DNA of 64,000 nucleotides from Triatoma infestans (taxonomy: Eukaryota; Arthropoda; Insecta; Hemiptera; Reduviidae): NCBI GenBank assembly GCA_011037195.1, contig JAAEAF010002302.1:1-64000 (forward strand), in the 5' to 3' direction. Within the stretch, counting starts at the first letter, position 1, and every line of letters starts with the position of its first letter. Positions 11,470 through 21,663 of the stretch are shown piece after piece. The position numbers were made by a program, and so were the translations under genes. The notes beneath the pieces are model-generated. The model was not told the DNA's origin and searched no databases. It worked only from the letters and a program-made list of their open reading frames with translations.

Positions 11470-11531
<62 letters not shown>
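11163..11531 (+). other. LINE 3' UTR and 61-nt poly(A) tail
   Basis: About 310 bases of 3' UTR, ending in a more GC-rich block (CTATGGCCTCTGCAGCCAAGGCC), then 61 A from 11471 to 11531. No AATAAA was noticed close to the tail. The uninterrupted A run suggests a recent insertion. The poly-Lys and poly-Phe reading frames across it are artefacts. Confidence 0.9.
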
Positions 11532-11537
<6 letters not shown>

Positions 11538-11539
11538 TG
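11532..11539. repeat. target-site duplication, right copy, TATAATTG
   Basis: Identical to 5315-5322; marks the 3' boundary of the LINE and the return to Gypsy pol. Confidence 0.95.
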
Positions 11540-13386
11540 GGGTATGCCAGAATCGGTGGAGAAATCAATTTTTGTTTTAGAATTTGAAATGCCGATGAAC
11601 ATTGAGAAGACCATACAAACTTAGTATTTTTCTTTGTTAAGTCTGTAAGGGGCTTGGCTATTTCCGAGAAATTATGAATGAATTTTCTGTAAAAACCTAT
11701 AAATCCTAGAAATGCTCTGACGTCTTTTAATTTTTTCGGAATTGGATAGGTTTCTACAGCTTTTAACTTCTCGTGATCTGGAGAAATGCCTTTTTTGCTC
11801 AATGTATAGCCTAAATATTTGCATTCTTCTTTGAAGAAGGTACATTTTATTTAGGTCTATACAAAGATTGCCCTTCTGCAATTGTGTGAGAATTTTTTGT
11901 GTAGATGTTAAATGTTCATGAAATGTTTTGCCGTGAAAAATTAATATGTCGTCAATGAATGTGTGGCATATGTCACCCGTGTAACCCGATAATAGTTTAT
12001 CCATTAAACGCTGATATGATCCGCTCGCGTTCTTCAGATCGAACGGAACAGATAAGAATTTGTATGTGCCGAATTGCGTTATGAATGTTGTTTTGTCTTG
12101 TGATGATTTGTCAAGTCTAATGGAGTGGAATGCGTTTGAGATGTCGAGTGTTGTGAAGTATGTTGTGTCATGTAATGTTGATAATATGTGTTGAATGTCT
12201 GGAAGAGGATAAATTTCAGATGTGGTGATTGCGTTTAATTTACGTAAATCAACCACGTATATGTACTGTTTGCGTAACTGGGTGATGTCGTTTGAATCAA
12301 CTTTTGTGTGATCCGCAGACTTCTTTTTAACAAGAATCACGGGATGCGCCCAGTTACTCGTCGATGGTTCAATTATTCCTCTATCCAGATTATCTTGTAT
12401 TAGTGCTTTCAGTATGGGGGCTTCTGAATGTGATAGTTTGTAAGGTCGACTGTGTACAGGCGGATGATTTTGTGTGTCTATGTGGTGTGTAATATCTGTA
12501 AATTTTGTTTTGTAATCTTTGTCATGAGTGAATGTGTCATAGAATGGAGAAAATGTTTCAACAATTTTGTCTGCTTGTTGTGGAGAGAGATGAGTGAGTT
12601 TCTGGCGTAATTGTTGTTGAAAGGCTTGTAATTGTGTTTTTTGTTCGTGCGAGAGTTGTTGAATAGAATTTATAGTATGTTTGTTTGATGAGTTGTACGT
12701 CTCAGGGTTGTATTGAATGTGTGCTATTGGAAAATGTTTCGTGATGCAGATTTCATGTTGTGTTGTATTTATTAATGTTATGGCACAAGCATTGTTATGT
12801 ACGTTAGTCAGTGTGTGGGGTAAGTAAATTCCAGTAGGCAGACTGTCATGTTGTGTCAATAGTATGGAACCGTCTGGAATTTTTGTATGTAGCGTGTAAG
12901 TATTGACGATGTGTGATCGTGCAGGAATTTTGATTTTGTGTCTGGTTGATAATGTTTCTGGTAAAGTTGTGTTTTGAATGTTGTTAATTTTTGATGTTGT
13001 GTTGTCTGTTAAGAATGGAATGACTGTTTTGTTTATAATTATGTTTGAGTTTTTGAAATTAATAATGGCTTGAAATTTTGTTAGTAGGTCTCTCCCAATG
13101 ATCATTTCAAATTCATTTTTCAGTTGGGACACTATGAATTTACCTTGAATTTTTGTGTTTTGGCCTATGGATAATTGAATGTTTGACAAACCATAATTGG
13201 GAATAATCTGGTTTGTGATCGATTTTAAAATGATACCAGATTTTTCGGGCCTCGATTTGACGTGATTGGCATCTATGAGCGAGTGTGAAGCACCCGTGTC
13301 GATCAGAGCTTTAACTTTTTTTGTTTTTAATTTGGACGTTGATTAATAAATTATTTGAATCGTTGAGTGCCGGGATCAAGACCGTG
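11540..13386 (-). pseudogene. Gypsy pol, proximal half: protease and reverse transcriptase
   Basis: Minus-strand reading. The aspartic protease starts near 13386 with the active-site ALIDTGASHSLI stretch and continues to LKNEFEMIIGRDLL. The RT follows, with GIIEPSTSNWAHPVILVKKK, YVVDLRKLNAITTSEIYPLP, TLDISNAFHSIRLD and the catalytic box FIDDILIFHG, then the thumb region (VRAFLGFIGFYRKFIHNFSEIAKPL). Two one-base shifts break it: an extra T in the run at about 13316-13322 (seven T; the second copy near 53954 has six) and one near 11846-11850, where the frame changes from LCIDLNK to the CTFF frame. The LINE insertion at 11539 cuts it off from RNase H and integrase. Confidence 0.93.
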
Positions 13387-13414
13387 GTAGCCGTTCGTGA
13401 AAACGGCTGAGCGC

Positions 13415-14662
13415 CTAATCGTTTTTTGCATTATTGAACCAGCATGCCTTTGCAGTATGCCCTCGTTTTTCACATATCTGGCATGTTGGCGAAACCCATC
13501 TATTCGACGTATTGCCAGTATTAAATTTGTTATTATTATTATTATTGCTGTTATTATTACTATTATTATTATTATTATTGTTGGGCATTTGTTTTTTGAA
13601 ATAGGGCCTACTTTGCCTGAAGGTACGATGGTCTGGCTTAAATTGTGGCTTTTTGCCAAAATTAGTGCGCGCTTGTTTATTATTATTAAAATTATTATTT
13701 TTGTTGTTGCAGTCGCGGTTCCAGTGGTTGCCTTGACAAAATTTACAAGGCGAAGGTGGTTTAGAAATAGAAACTCGCCTTCTTTTATTTTTCACGATTT
13801 GAAATTTTTGTGTGCATTCTGAGTTCCAATGGACGCCGGAACAATGTTTGCATGGCAATGGCGTTTTGTCAGAAGACTGTATTGGCGAATCTGCCTTTTT
13901 AATGGCAAATATCGAACCTTGAGGTTCTGCACTTTGTATGTCCCTGAGGGCTGTTGCATAAGTTTGAGCCTCATCAAGGTTTTTGGGGAGTTTAATTTGG
14001 ACTTGGGCCTTCATGGAACTTGGAAGTGATTTTATGAAGGCGTCCGTTGTTAGCCGCTCAACTAGATTTTGTAACGTTTGTAACGGGTTTTGTTGAGCTT
14101 TGAATAAGAGAGGTGTGGCAATGTGCTTTATTCTGTCAGCAAAAGCTTCCAGAGTTTCTGATGGATTTTGTTGCAAGCTCGTTATTTGCTGCAACAATAC
14201 CACGGGCGTTTTTTCTTTTTTAAATCTGGCAATTAGACTTTCCGTTGCTAGTCGGTATGTTAAAATGACGTTATCATTTGTACACTGGGTTTTAAAAGTG
14301 TCAAAGAAAATTTTTGCCGCACCCGTTAATTTTAAAATTAGGATTTCCAGTTTGTCGGCTTCTGACCATCCCGAAATGGCACTATAATTATTAATTTGGT
14401 CTATGAAGGAATTTATGTCGCTATTATGGGAACCGTCGAAAACTGGTAAATTATTTATCATTTGCAAGTTCCGTATGTTTACGGGATTTGGAGCGTTGCA
14501 CTTGTTTAGAAGGTACGCGATTGCTTCATCAGCAGATTTTTGTTGGCCATCGATTGTGTAGGTAGACATGATTTTTGATAGTCTTTCTTTTAAAATTAAC
14601 AAATTGCCACTTGTGGAAAGATTATGTTGTTTTAATTTTTGAATAATTTCGGCTCTTTTCAT
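13415..14662 (-). CDS. Gypsy gag
   Basis: A 415-residue gag starting at ATG 14662. The first 35 residues (KRAEIIQKLKQHNLSTSGN...LKERLSKI) resemble a SAP-type nucleic-acid-binding helix-loop-helix. A capsid-like helical middle follows (FIDQINNYSAISGWSEADKL, LEAFADRIKHIATPL). Three zinc knuckles lie at the C terminus: CKHCSGVHWNSEC, CKFCQGNHWNRDC and CQICEKRGHTAKAC. Between the second and third is an Asn-rich stretch encoded by an imperfect (ATT)n microsatellite near 13527-13580. Gag packages the element RNA into virus-like particles. The frame is open; pol lies in another frame just downstream, as is usual. The partial copy at 53488-54283 has a shorter Asn repeat. Confidence 0.9.
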   Translation of the reverse strand: MKRAEIIQKLKQHNLSTSGNLLILKERLSKIMSTYTIDGQQKSADEAIAYLLNKCNAPNPVNIRNLQMINNLPVFDGSHNSDINSFIDQINNYSAISGWSEADKLEILILKLTGAAKIFFDTFKTQCTNDNVILTYRLATESLIARFKKEKTPVVLLQQITSLQQNPSETLEAFADRIKHIATPLLFKAQQNPLQTLQNLVERLTTDAFIKSLPSSMKAQVQIKLPKNLDEAQTYATALRDIQSAEPQGSIFAIKKADSPIQSSDKTPLPCKHCSGVHWNSECTQKFQIVKNKRRRVSISKPPSPCKFCQGNHWNRDCNNKNNNFNNNKQARTNFGKKPQFKPDHRTFRQSRPYFKKQMPNNNNNNNSNNNSNNNNNNKFNTGNTSNRWVSPTCQICEKRGHTAKACWFNNAKND

Positions 14663-14824
14663 AAAAATGAAGTCGAAATTTTAAAAATATGAAATATACA
14701 AATAGATGTAACAAAAAATAGCGGAAATAAAATATTTAAAAGTGTAAAACTAAAATGAATAATAAAAAAAAATAATAGAAATTTATATCTTACCTTTTAA
14801 TGAGAAATGGCTGGGTTTCGATAG
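14663..14824 (-). other. Gypsy leader between primer binding site and gag
   Basis: About 160 AT-rich bases with an A-run at 14763-14772. No coding content. It should contain the RNA packaging signal, but nothing specific can be recognised. Confidence 0.6.
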
Positions 14825-14835
14825 CGCTGCCACCA
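14825..14835 (-). other. primer binding site, probably for tRNA-Leu
   Basis: One base inside the 5' LTR the minus strand reads TGGTGGCAGCG, complementary to a tRNA 3' end ...CGCTGCCACCA. From memory of animal tRNAs, the acceptor end CGCTGCCA fits a leucine tRNA (AAG/TAG/CAG type). The match seen is about 11 nt. Confidence 0.65.
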
Positions 14836-14836
14836 A

Positions 14837-15181
14837 TGTAATAGTTGTAGGAGGAGATGTTGGTTGTGGATGTTGATGGATAAATAACACTTCAATATCG
14901 GTATAAGATATATAATTGATATATATGTATATGACTGACTGCCAAGGACTATATACTTAACACTACAAGAACAGAACAGACTGACTGACGTGGCTAAACG
15001 ATATGTACAATTCAAGTGTGAGACTGTGAACAGAATATCCTCTTTTTGACTCTGCCTCTCGTATATATATCCAACTGTCCTCTCCTCTCCTCTCTCTCGA
15101 GAGGGGCTCTTTCTCTCTGATGCGTGGTGGGGGTTCTCACTCGCTAGTGTGGATGAGTGGTGGGGGTTCACTACCCCTACA
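14837..15181 (-). repeat. 5' LTR of the Gypsy element
   Basis: 345 bp, TGTAGGGG... at 15181 to ...ATTACA at 14837 on the minus strand, thus TG...CA ends. The same sequence recurs at 1-325. The left end abuts the primer binding site; the right end abuts LINE ORF2 sequence at 15182 (TATAAATAGG), marking the insertion point. Confidence 0.93.
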
Positions 15182-16614
15182 TATAAATAGGTTATGAATA
15201 TAAGTGCTTTCCTGGGAAGTTGTAATAGGATTTTGGAAGTGATTAGATCATATCCGGGACTTTTCTTTTTGGGAAGATTAAGGATAGCCTGCTTGACTTC
15301 TTTGGGGGAAAACGGTTTAGGAGGCAGAGAAAGAGGTAATGGTACGTCAAGTTCGTCATATATGTCTTTTGAATGTTGTACATCAGGATGAGGAGCATAG
15401 ACAGTCGAGAGGTGTTGTGCTAGAAGTTGGGCTTTCTCTTCATCAGATTTTGCCCAAGATCCGTCAGTACGTTGTAATGGGTGAGAAACGTCTTTGTATT
15501 TTAATATTTTCTTCGTGGCTGTCCAGAGTGAATTGTCATCTGTTGTAAGAGATCGCGTATATGAGGAGTATTGTTCGTTATAGTATTTATTTAGTTCGTT
15601 GGTAAGTTGAGTGGTGAGTTTATTGTATAGTGTCTTATTAGACGGGTATCTTTGCCGATGCCAGAGCGCTCTCGCACGTCGTTTGCGGGCTATTAACTCT
15701 CTTAAGTGTATAGGCAGATTGAAAGGCAGAGGTGTTAGTCTGTTAGTCTTGGTTTGAAGTGTGGACTGCCATATACTCTGTTGAATGGATTCAGTCAAGA
15801 GTTTTACGTTATCATCAAGTTGCTGCGGTGTCTTTAGAGGTACGTTTAGATTGAGCTTCTGCTCAAGAGTATCTCGAAAAAAATTCCAGTCCATCGGTCC
15901 GTTTATAAGGGAAGGTGAGGAAGGATTTTGTTTCGGATGAATGTCTAGTGTTAGGATTACAGAGCTATGGTCAGAGGATAAGTCATTTAAAATATAGGAT
16001 TCGGTGTATAATGATGTAATGTTGGAACAGATGAAGAAGTCCAGCAGGTCGGGTCTTTTACGAGGGGAAGTTGGCCAGTATGTGGGTTGTGATGGGGATA
16101 TAAAGGAAAAATTGGTTTGAGTTAGGACATTATGAAGTAATCGGCCTCTCGGATTCGCCACACGACTACCCCATCTTGGATGCTTCGCATTGAAGTCGCC
16201 ACCGCATAAGAATCTGGGACCAAGGGAGGAAAGGAAGGATAGAAATTGGTGTTGGTCTGTTGTAAGGTTTGGAGGACAGTATACAGCGGCTATTGTATAG
16301 GAGAAAGGCTCCGCCAATAGAGAGATCACGGTAGTCTGTAGAAAGGGAGTTACACTGTAGGGAATTTGGAAGTGTGATAAGGAATTACGAATGAGGATGG
16401 CTGTCCCGCCGTGTGCAGTCCCGTCAGGGTGGTTGGTAAAGTAAGTTCTGTAGCCTGAAATAAAAAATCGTGATCTTTCAGTGAAGTGCGTCTCGGTAAT
16501 TAAAACTACGTCAATTCGTTTGTCATGTAATAGTATTTCTAGTTCGTGTCTGCGGTTACTTAGTCCGTTTGCATTCCAAAGGAGTAGGGTGAGGGAATGC
16601 TGGGTAAGAGCCAC
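15182..16614 (-). pseudogene. Jockey-like ORF2, 5' part: endonuclease and start of RT
   Basis: Starts at ATG 16614. The APE-type endonuclease is complete: LLLWNANGLSNRRHEL, VLITETHFT, GGDFNAKHPRWGS, LLDFFICSN and LSSDHSSVIL. The linker and the first RT motif (ILNLPKKKSPGYDLITSKIL) follow, then the frame runs into LTR sequence after LIFITYLY. This 5' part has no break. The protein would nick target DNA and reverse-transcribe element RNA; without the RT fingers and palm this fragment cannot. About 110 bp separate it from ORF1. Confidence 0.92.
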
Positions 16615-16727
16615 TAAGGAGCGAGTTTAGGAAGGAGACTGTTAACCACAGTAGTGAGGAGAGATATTAGTGGTGTAATGAGGGATTTGAAATCATTCAA
16701 AAAGGAACTGAGAAGAGAGGAGATTTC

Positions 16728-18065
16728 TCATGTGTGGGATGAAGCAGGAGCGGGAGCAGGAACTTGCGGCGGTAGGGGAACTTGAGGCGGCGGTGGACCC
16801 GCGACCATCTGGGCAAAAGACAAATTTTTATTGTAAAAGTTTGTTGTCCTCTTGGCTGCCAGAGATGGAAAATCGCTTGGATGTTGTTGGTGAAGTTGAG
16901 GCAGTTGGCCGGCAGTCTGAGAAGTTCTTCGCTGGGCAGATGGGTGTTCATAGACGGGACGCACACGTCTAGATCGTTGTAGTTCCTTATGAACTATGCA
17001 GCCTTTGTAGGTAGCAGAGTGCGGACCCAGGCATAGAGCGCAAGTTGGTGACGTGTTGGAGTCCTTTTTACATTCTGTGGTTAAGTGGTCACCAGCGCAT
17101 TTTACACATCTGGGCTGGTGTTGACAGTAGCTCTTTGTGTGGCCATATTCTTGGCAACGTTTGCACTGTACGATATTTCGTTGCTTGTGCGGTTCCTCTA
17201 TTTTTATTTTGCTGTAGCATAAGGTTTCTATATCGAAGACTTCTTTATTATTTGGAGATGGTTCTAAATCCACGAAGAAAAGAGGTAGAGTCTGTTTAGT
17301 GACAGGGTGAATTACTGGAGCGACATTCCGTACGGTATGTCCAAGTTCGGTCAGCTCTTCTTTTATAAGTTCCACTGGAATACTTTGGTGAAGGTGTCTT
17401 ATAACAACTCGGTAGGCTTTGTCTTCTTCGAGTTGAAAAGTGTGGTAATCTGCTTTATGCTCTCTGAGGTACTTGATGATTGCGCGATAACTGTCAGTAG
17501 TCTTGGCATTAACTATAAGATCTGTGATTCTCGCTTTACATGTAAAATTTTCTTTGCCCACCAACTTATCAAGGGTTTTGGATAGAACGGCAAATTGGGC
17601 GACGTTTTTTATATAGATTGGTGGCGGCATGTGGGTACGAGGCAGAGAGGGTGCGGGAGCCACATCCATTTCATCTTGAGTAATTGCTAATGGAGCAAAA
17701 GGGTTGTTTGTAAATACTCCCGGGGGAGCTGTTACCGTCATGCTGACTGGCGTGTCACTAGTGGCGCTGGTGCTGGGCTTGGTTTTATTCACCATACCTG
17801 GTTGCATACTCTGGATTATCAGTTTTTGAATGCCAGATTGATTCCCAATTGTACTTGAAGTCGTACATTTACTGGCTTCTTACAGTTTGGCAGAAGCCCT
17901 AGTAATTCGCGTGTAATCTTTCGTTGGCTTTTTATTCTTTTTTGGTGAATTACCAGAGGTATAGCTTCTCTTTTTGGCCGAAGTTATGGAAGTGGTTGAT
18001 TCATTGTCAGTTGAACTGCCTAAATATGTGTCATCACTTAGACCCATTCCATTGAAAATACTCAC
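16728..18065 (-). pseudogene. Jockey-like ORF1, gag-like zinc-knuckle protein with a nonsense codon
   Basis: The frame opens at ATG 18065 (MSIFNGMGLSDD...), reaches an in-frame TAA at 17880-17882, and stays in the same frame through 24 further codons into the main 359-residue ORF from 17807. So one nonsense codon, not a shift, splits it. The downstream part has the domain usually found before the zinc fingers in Jockey ORF1 (YHTFQLEEDKAYRVVIRHLH ... FFVDLEPSPNNKEVF) and three Cys/His boxes: CKRCQEYGHTKSYC, CVKCAGDHLTTEC and CALCLGPHSATYKGC. It ends in a Pro/Ala-rich tail. An internal start at 17807 could still give a near-complete protein. Confidence 0.88.
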
Positions 18066-18412
18066 TCAATAGCGTGAAGGTATGTAAAACCAAGAGAAAA
18101 AAAAAAATTATTAAAATAAAAAAATAAAAATAAAAATTTCTTCTTATTGCAAAAAAAAAAAATAGAATTTAAAAAAAAAAAAGAAGAGAATTAGAATTAA
18201 GAGAAGAGAATCGAGAGAAATAATGAAAGTAGATGAAAGAGAAGAGAAGTGAGTATTGTTCGCTCTATGTACTCTATATACACAAGATATTTACATTAAG
18301 GTCCACAGTTTACTTTCTATATACATATAAACAGTACTTACGATTTATATACAGCGCAATCAATCAAAAGAAAAAATTAATTGAATTAGCGAGAACTAAA
18401 TAGTTTCAGTAA

Positions 18413-18419
18413 ACTACAC
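18413..18419. repeat. possible target-site duplication ACTACAC (left)
   Basis: ACTACAC sits next to the poly-T (minus-strand tail) at 18420 and recurs at 23346-23352, at the apparent 5' end of the same LINE. Seven bases only, so chance is not excluded. Confidence 0.5.
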
Positions 18420-18560
18420 TTTTTTTTTTTTTTTTTTTTTTTATCGGTGGTGGGGGGCCAACGCACTGCGACTTCAATCAGGTCTATTGTGCTATATGCC
18501 CCCTGGGTGCCACAGGCCTGCCTATAGCACCCGAACGGGATGCCCAGGTGAACATCCGTT

Positions 18561-19496
18561 CTACAATACCTCCATCAGGTTAAGATCCCTGAGGAATCCT
18601 AATACCCTTACGGGCTCTAGAGAGGGTATGTCCCCCTCCTCCACCTGGTAGCTGCCCAGGTTCCTGAACCTTCTCTGAGTGGCAGCCTCGCAGTCTGTTA
18701 GGAGATGTATTGGAGTTTCCTCCAACTCCCCACAGAATCTGCATGAGCTTTCACTTTCCAAGCCCAGCTTCACCAGGTGTCCTCTAAGTCGGCAATGCCC
18801 CGTAAGGAAACCCGTAAGTACGCGGAGCTTGTTCTTACTCAATCCAATGCAGGCCTCCGACCTCCGTTGGTTATAATTTCCCAAGCAGATCTTGGCCTGC
18901 CGCAAACCGGGGAGGGAGTACAGAGTTGAGATCTCTTCACAAAAAGGTTCCGGCCCCAGAAGTGGGGTCATAGCGCCTGTCTTGGCCAGGGCGTCGGCCA
19001 TCTCATTCCCTTCAATGCCAACATGCCCCGGCACCCACCAGAGTGCAACTTTGTTCCTGCTGCCCAGATCGTTAAGTTTATCTAGGCATTCCCAAACCAT
19101 TTTAGAGTTAATGACTGGTGCACCCAGAGCTCCAATGGCTGCTTGACTATCAGAAAGGATTACAATCTCCTGATTCCTGTATCCCCTATCGAGGTTAAAT
19201 TGAACACATCTTCCGATAGCGTATATCTCCGCCTGGAAGATGCTGGGAAATTTACCCATGGGTTCCGAATGCTTGATCCTTGGACCAACCACCCCCGCCC
19301 CAGTCCCCTCGAGGGTCTTCGACCCATCAGTATACCATTTAATGGCATGTTCCTTGATGCCCAACAGAGCGGATCCCTCGCTCCACTCACTCTTGGACCC
19401 TAGCTTCGACGAAAAATTTTTAGTGAAGCTGTACCTCTTACTCATACCGTCCCTAGGAAGGTGCCAGATGGGGGAGCCCAAAGGTGAGAATACCAA
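18561..19496 (-). pseudogene. LINE RNase H and C-terminal domain
   Basis: The frame contains AIKWYTDGSKTLEGTGAGV, FQAEIYAIGRCVQF, ILSDSQAAIGAL and WWVPGHVGIEGNEMADALAK, so the D-E-D-D RNase H residues are present. The C-terminal Cys/His motif CRFCGELEETPIHLLTDC follows. It is the out-of-frame continuation of the RT frame, with the shift near 19490. Compared with the copy at 58 kb it lacks 50 bp plus one further base about 18 bp away (near 18921-18939). Together these remove 51 bp and keep the frame. RNase H would remove element RNA from the hybrid. Confidence 0.9.
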
Positions 19497-21394
19497 CTCT
19501 CTAACCCCCAGCCCTTCCCCCCTCCTGCACCACTCCTGGAGATCCTAAGAAGAGCCCCCTTCGCCGCCCTTTCTACCACTAGGTACAAAGGTGACAGATT
19601 GAGGATAACCTCCATCCCGGCAGTGGGGCAAGTCCTCATAGCCCCCGTCATGCATAAGCATGCGAGCCGCTGTACCTTGTCAAGAGTTTTCCTGACCGAT
19701 ACTTCTTTGGTCTTCCTAAACCAAGCCACCGCGCCATAGGTGATAACTGGTCTCACCATCATGGTGTACATCCACCGTAGGATTCTCGGGGGGCATCCCC
19801 AGGATTTGCCCGCCATCCTCCTACATATCATGAGGGCGCCAGTGGCCTTATTAACAGTTGATTCAATATGTTTCTTCCATAGGAGTTTACTATCAAAAGT
19901 CACCCCTAGGTACTTAACCTCCTTTTCCCACCCTACTTCCTCTCCGGCTAGCCGGATATTTTTCAGGCGTGGGAGTGTTCTTTTCCTAGTGAAGGGTGTC
20001 ACAGTGGTTTTCGTTGGATTAACCTTCAACCCCACTGAGACACACCACCCACTAGTGATATCTAGACCCCTCTGTATTATGTCACATAGGGTTTCTTCAA
20101 ACTTTCCTCTAGCAATAATGACGACGTCGTCAGCATATCCCTGACAGGCAATGCCAACGTCCGTCAGTTTGTAGAGGAGCTCATCCACCACCAGGCTCCA
20201 CATTAGGGGTGACAAAACCCCCCCTTGCGGACAGCCACGAGTAGTGCGGGAGCGGATGGTCCGTGAGCCCACCACAGTTTCTACCGTTCTTGTAGACAAC
20301 ATTTCCATCATCCATCTGGCGGTTGTTCCATCCACCCCCCTTCTAACAAGGGCTCTGCCAACCGCCTCATGGGAAGTATTGTCAAACGCGCCTTCTATGT
20401 CCAAAAAGGCACAGATGGCCGTTTCCTTAACATCTAGGGTCCTCTGGATTACATCTGTCAGCCGATATAGAGCGGTATCCACCGACCTTCCCGCCCGATA
20501 TGCGTGCTGACAGGGGTGCAAAGGCACCCTCTCCAGAACCCCTGTCCTGATATAGTTGTCCACGGCCTTCTCCATAGTCTTTAGAAGAAAAGACGTAAGG
20601 CAGATAGGCCTAAAGGACTTGGGCAAGGTGGCGTCCCTTTTCCCAACCTTGGGGATAAAGACCACCCTCGCCCTTCTCCACGGCCTTGGTATATACCCGA
20701 GTGCCAAACTGCTCCGAAAGATCTTGACCAAGTGTGGAAGAACCTCCCCCAGGCCCTTTTGTAGGAGGGCCGGGAAGACCCCATCCACACCAGGCGACTT
20801 GAAGGGCTGAAACTTATTTATTGCCCATTCTATTCTTAGTGGCGTGCAGATGGTTCTGGCCACCTCCCAGTCATCCCTTGCCGGTCTGCTGGGCCCTATC
20901 GTGTCAGTACCATCCTCTGGTGGCAGACTCCCCGGAAAGTGGGTCTCCAGCAGGAGAAGAGCACGTTGCTCCCCATCCTGCGTATAGCTGCCATCAGGTC
21001 TTTTGAGTGACATCAATGCTCCAACACCGTGTTTGGCCATTGCCTTATGCAATCTGGCTGCCACGGGTGCGGAGCTGATGTCCTCACAAAATTTTTTATA
21101 ACTATTTCTTTTAGCTTTTCTAATCTCCTTGTTGTAGGTAGTAAGCGCCCTCGTGTAGCTCTGCCAATCCCCAGTGCGCTTGGCCCTATTAAAGAGCTTG
21201 CGCACTTTGGATCTTAGATTGGACAGATCTCTGCTCCACCAGGGGACGTCCCTACAGCACCGGAGTCTACTCACGGGGCAACTGTCTTCGAAGGCGCCTA
21301 CCAGCGCCTCATTCAGTTCCTCTACCCTATGCTCCAGCTCCAAACGACACTGCGGCGCCCTCGCAGTGCCGGTACGATTTAGAGCGCAGCTCAA
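19442..21394 (-). pseudogene. LINE reverse transcriptase part of ORF2
   Basis: A 650-residue open stretch: linker (VPWWSRDLSNLRSKVRKLFNRAKRTG), then RT motifs FKSPGVDGVFPALLQK, SFRPICLTSFLLKTMEK, HAYRAGRSVDTALYRL, FLDIEGAFDN, RGCPQGGVLSPLMW, catalytic GYADDVVI, and VKYLGVTFDSKL. The catalytic YADD is intact. The frame is lost on both sides by shifts: to the endonuclease between 21394 and 21735, and to RNase H near 19490. It reads as decayed copies of a once single ORF2. Confidence 0.9.
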
Positions 21395-21663
21395 ATTGGT
21401 AACAAATTCCTCCCAATTTGTACGTCTGGGGTTTCTCCACTCTGCTCCCCCATCGCCAAACCCCTCCAGACTGAATGTAATAATTCGATGATCTGAAAGG
21501 GAAGGCTCATCCGAGACTTCCCAGCTCCCGACAAACTGCCCGATGCTAGGACTACCAAAGGTAATATCCAGAACCTCCTGCCTTGCCCTAGTTACGAACG
21601 TAGGTGACGCCCCGACGTTGAAAATATCTAGGTTATATGGGAGGATAAACCCCTAAAAGGTAC

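Larger units (their letters stand above)
5323..11531 (+). mobile_element. full-length I-superfamily LINE, young
   Basis: A complete non-LTR retrotransposon of 6.2 kb: 5' UTR with internal promoter, ORF1 (gag-like with zinc knuckles), ORF2 (APE-type endonuclease, RT, RNase H, C-terminal Cys/His motif), 3' UTR and a 61-nt poly(A) tail (11471-11531). It is flanked by a perfect 8-bp duplication (TATAATTG). RNase H after RT points to the I superfamily (I/LOA/Ingi-like); I cannot fix the clade. It sits inside the Gypsy pol gene, so it is the youngest insertion of the nest. ORF2 has no break; ORF1 has a single net one-base shift. Confidence 0.95.
1..15181 (-). mobile_element. Gypsy-type LTR retrotransposon, interrupted by a LINE
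   Basis: An LTR element read on the minus strand: 5' LTR 15181-14837, primer binding site, gag, pol (protease, RT, RNase H, integrase), a long non-coding 3' part, polypurine tract, 3' LTR 325-1 (cut by the window edge). The order protease-RT-RNase H-integrase is that of Gypsy (Metaviridae). The 5323-11531 LINE splits pol; removing it with one copy of the 8-bp duplication puts both pol halves in one frame. By eye the LTRs differ at roughly 15 of 325 positions, so the insertion is not recent. No envelope-like ORF is seen. The element itself sits inside a Jockey-like LINE ORF2 at 15181/15182. The far-side target duplication lies outside the window. Confidence 0.93.
15182..18412 (-). mobile_element. 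Jockey-like LINE, split by the Gypsy insertion
   Basis: Minus-strand non-LTR element: 5' region up to about 18412, ORF1 18065-16728, ORF2 from 16614. ORF2 is interrupted at 15181 by the Gypsy LTR, so the RT remainder and 3' tail lie left of the window. A related copy at 23421-26575 shows what the missing half looks like. It is the oldest layer of the nest. The 5' limit is uncertain; an AT-rich, A-rich leader lies at 18066-18412. Confidence 0.9.

Noticed and set aside
11374..11802. ORFs with long poly-Lys or poly-Phe tracts
   Set aside because: They are translations of the 61-nt poly(A) tail of the LINE in several frames. The minus-strand one only joins real Gypsy RT sequence to the tail.
13397..13822. 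Plus-strand ORF over the Gypsy gag end
   Set aside because: Antisense shadow of gag; the Ile/Val run is the complement of the Asn-coding repeat.
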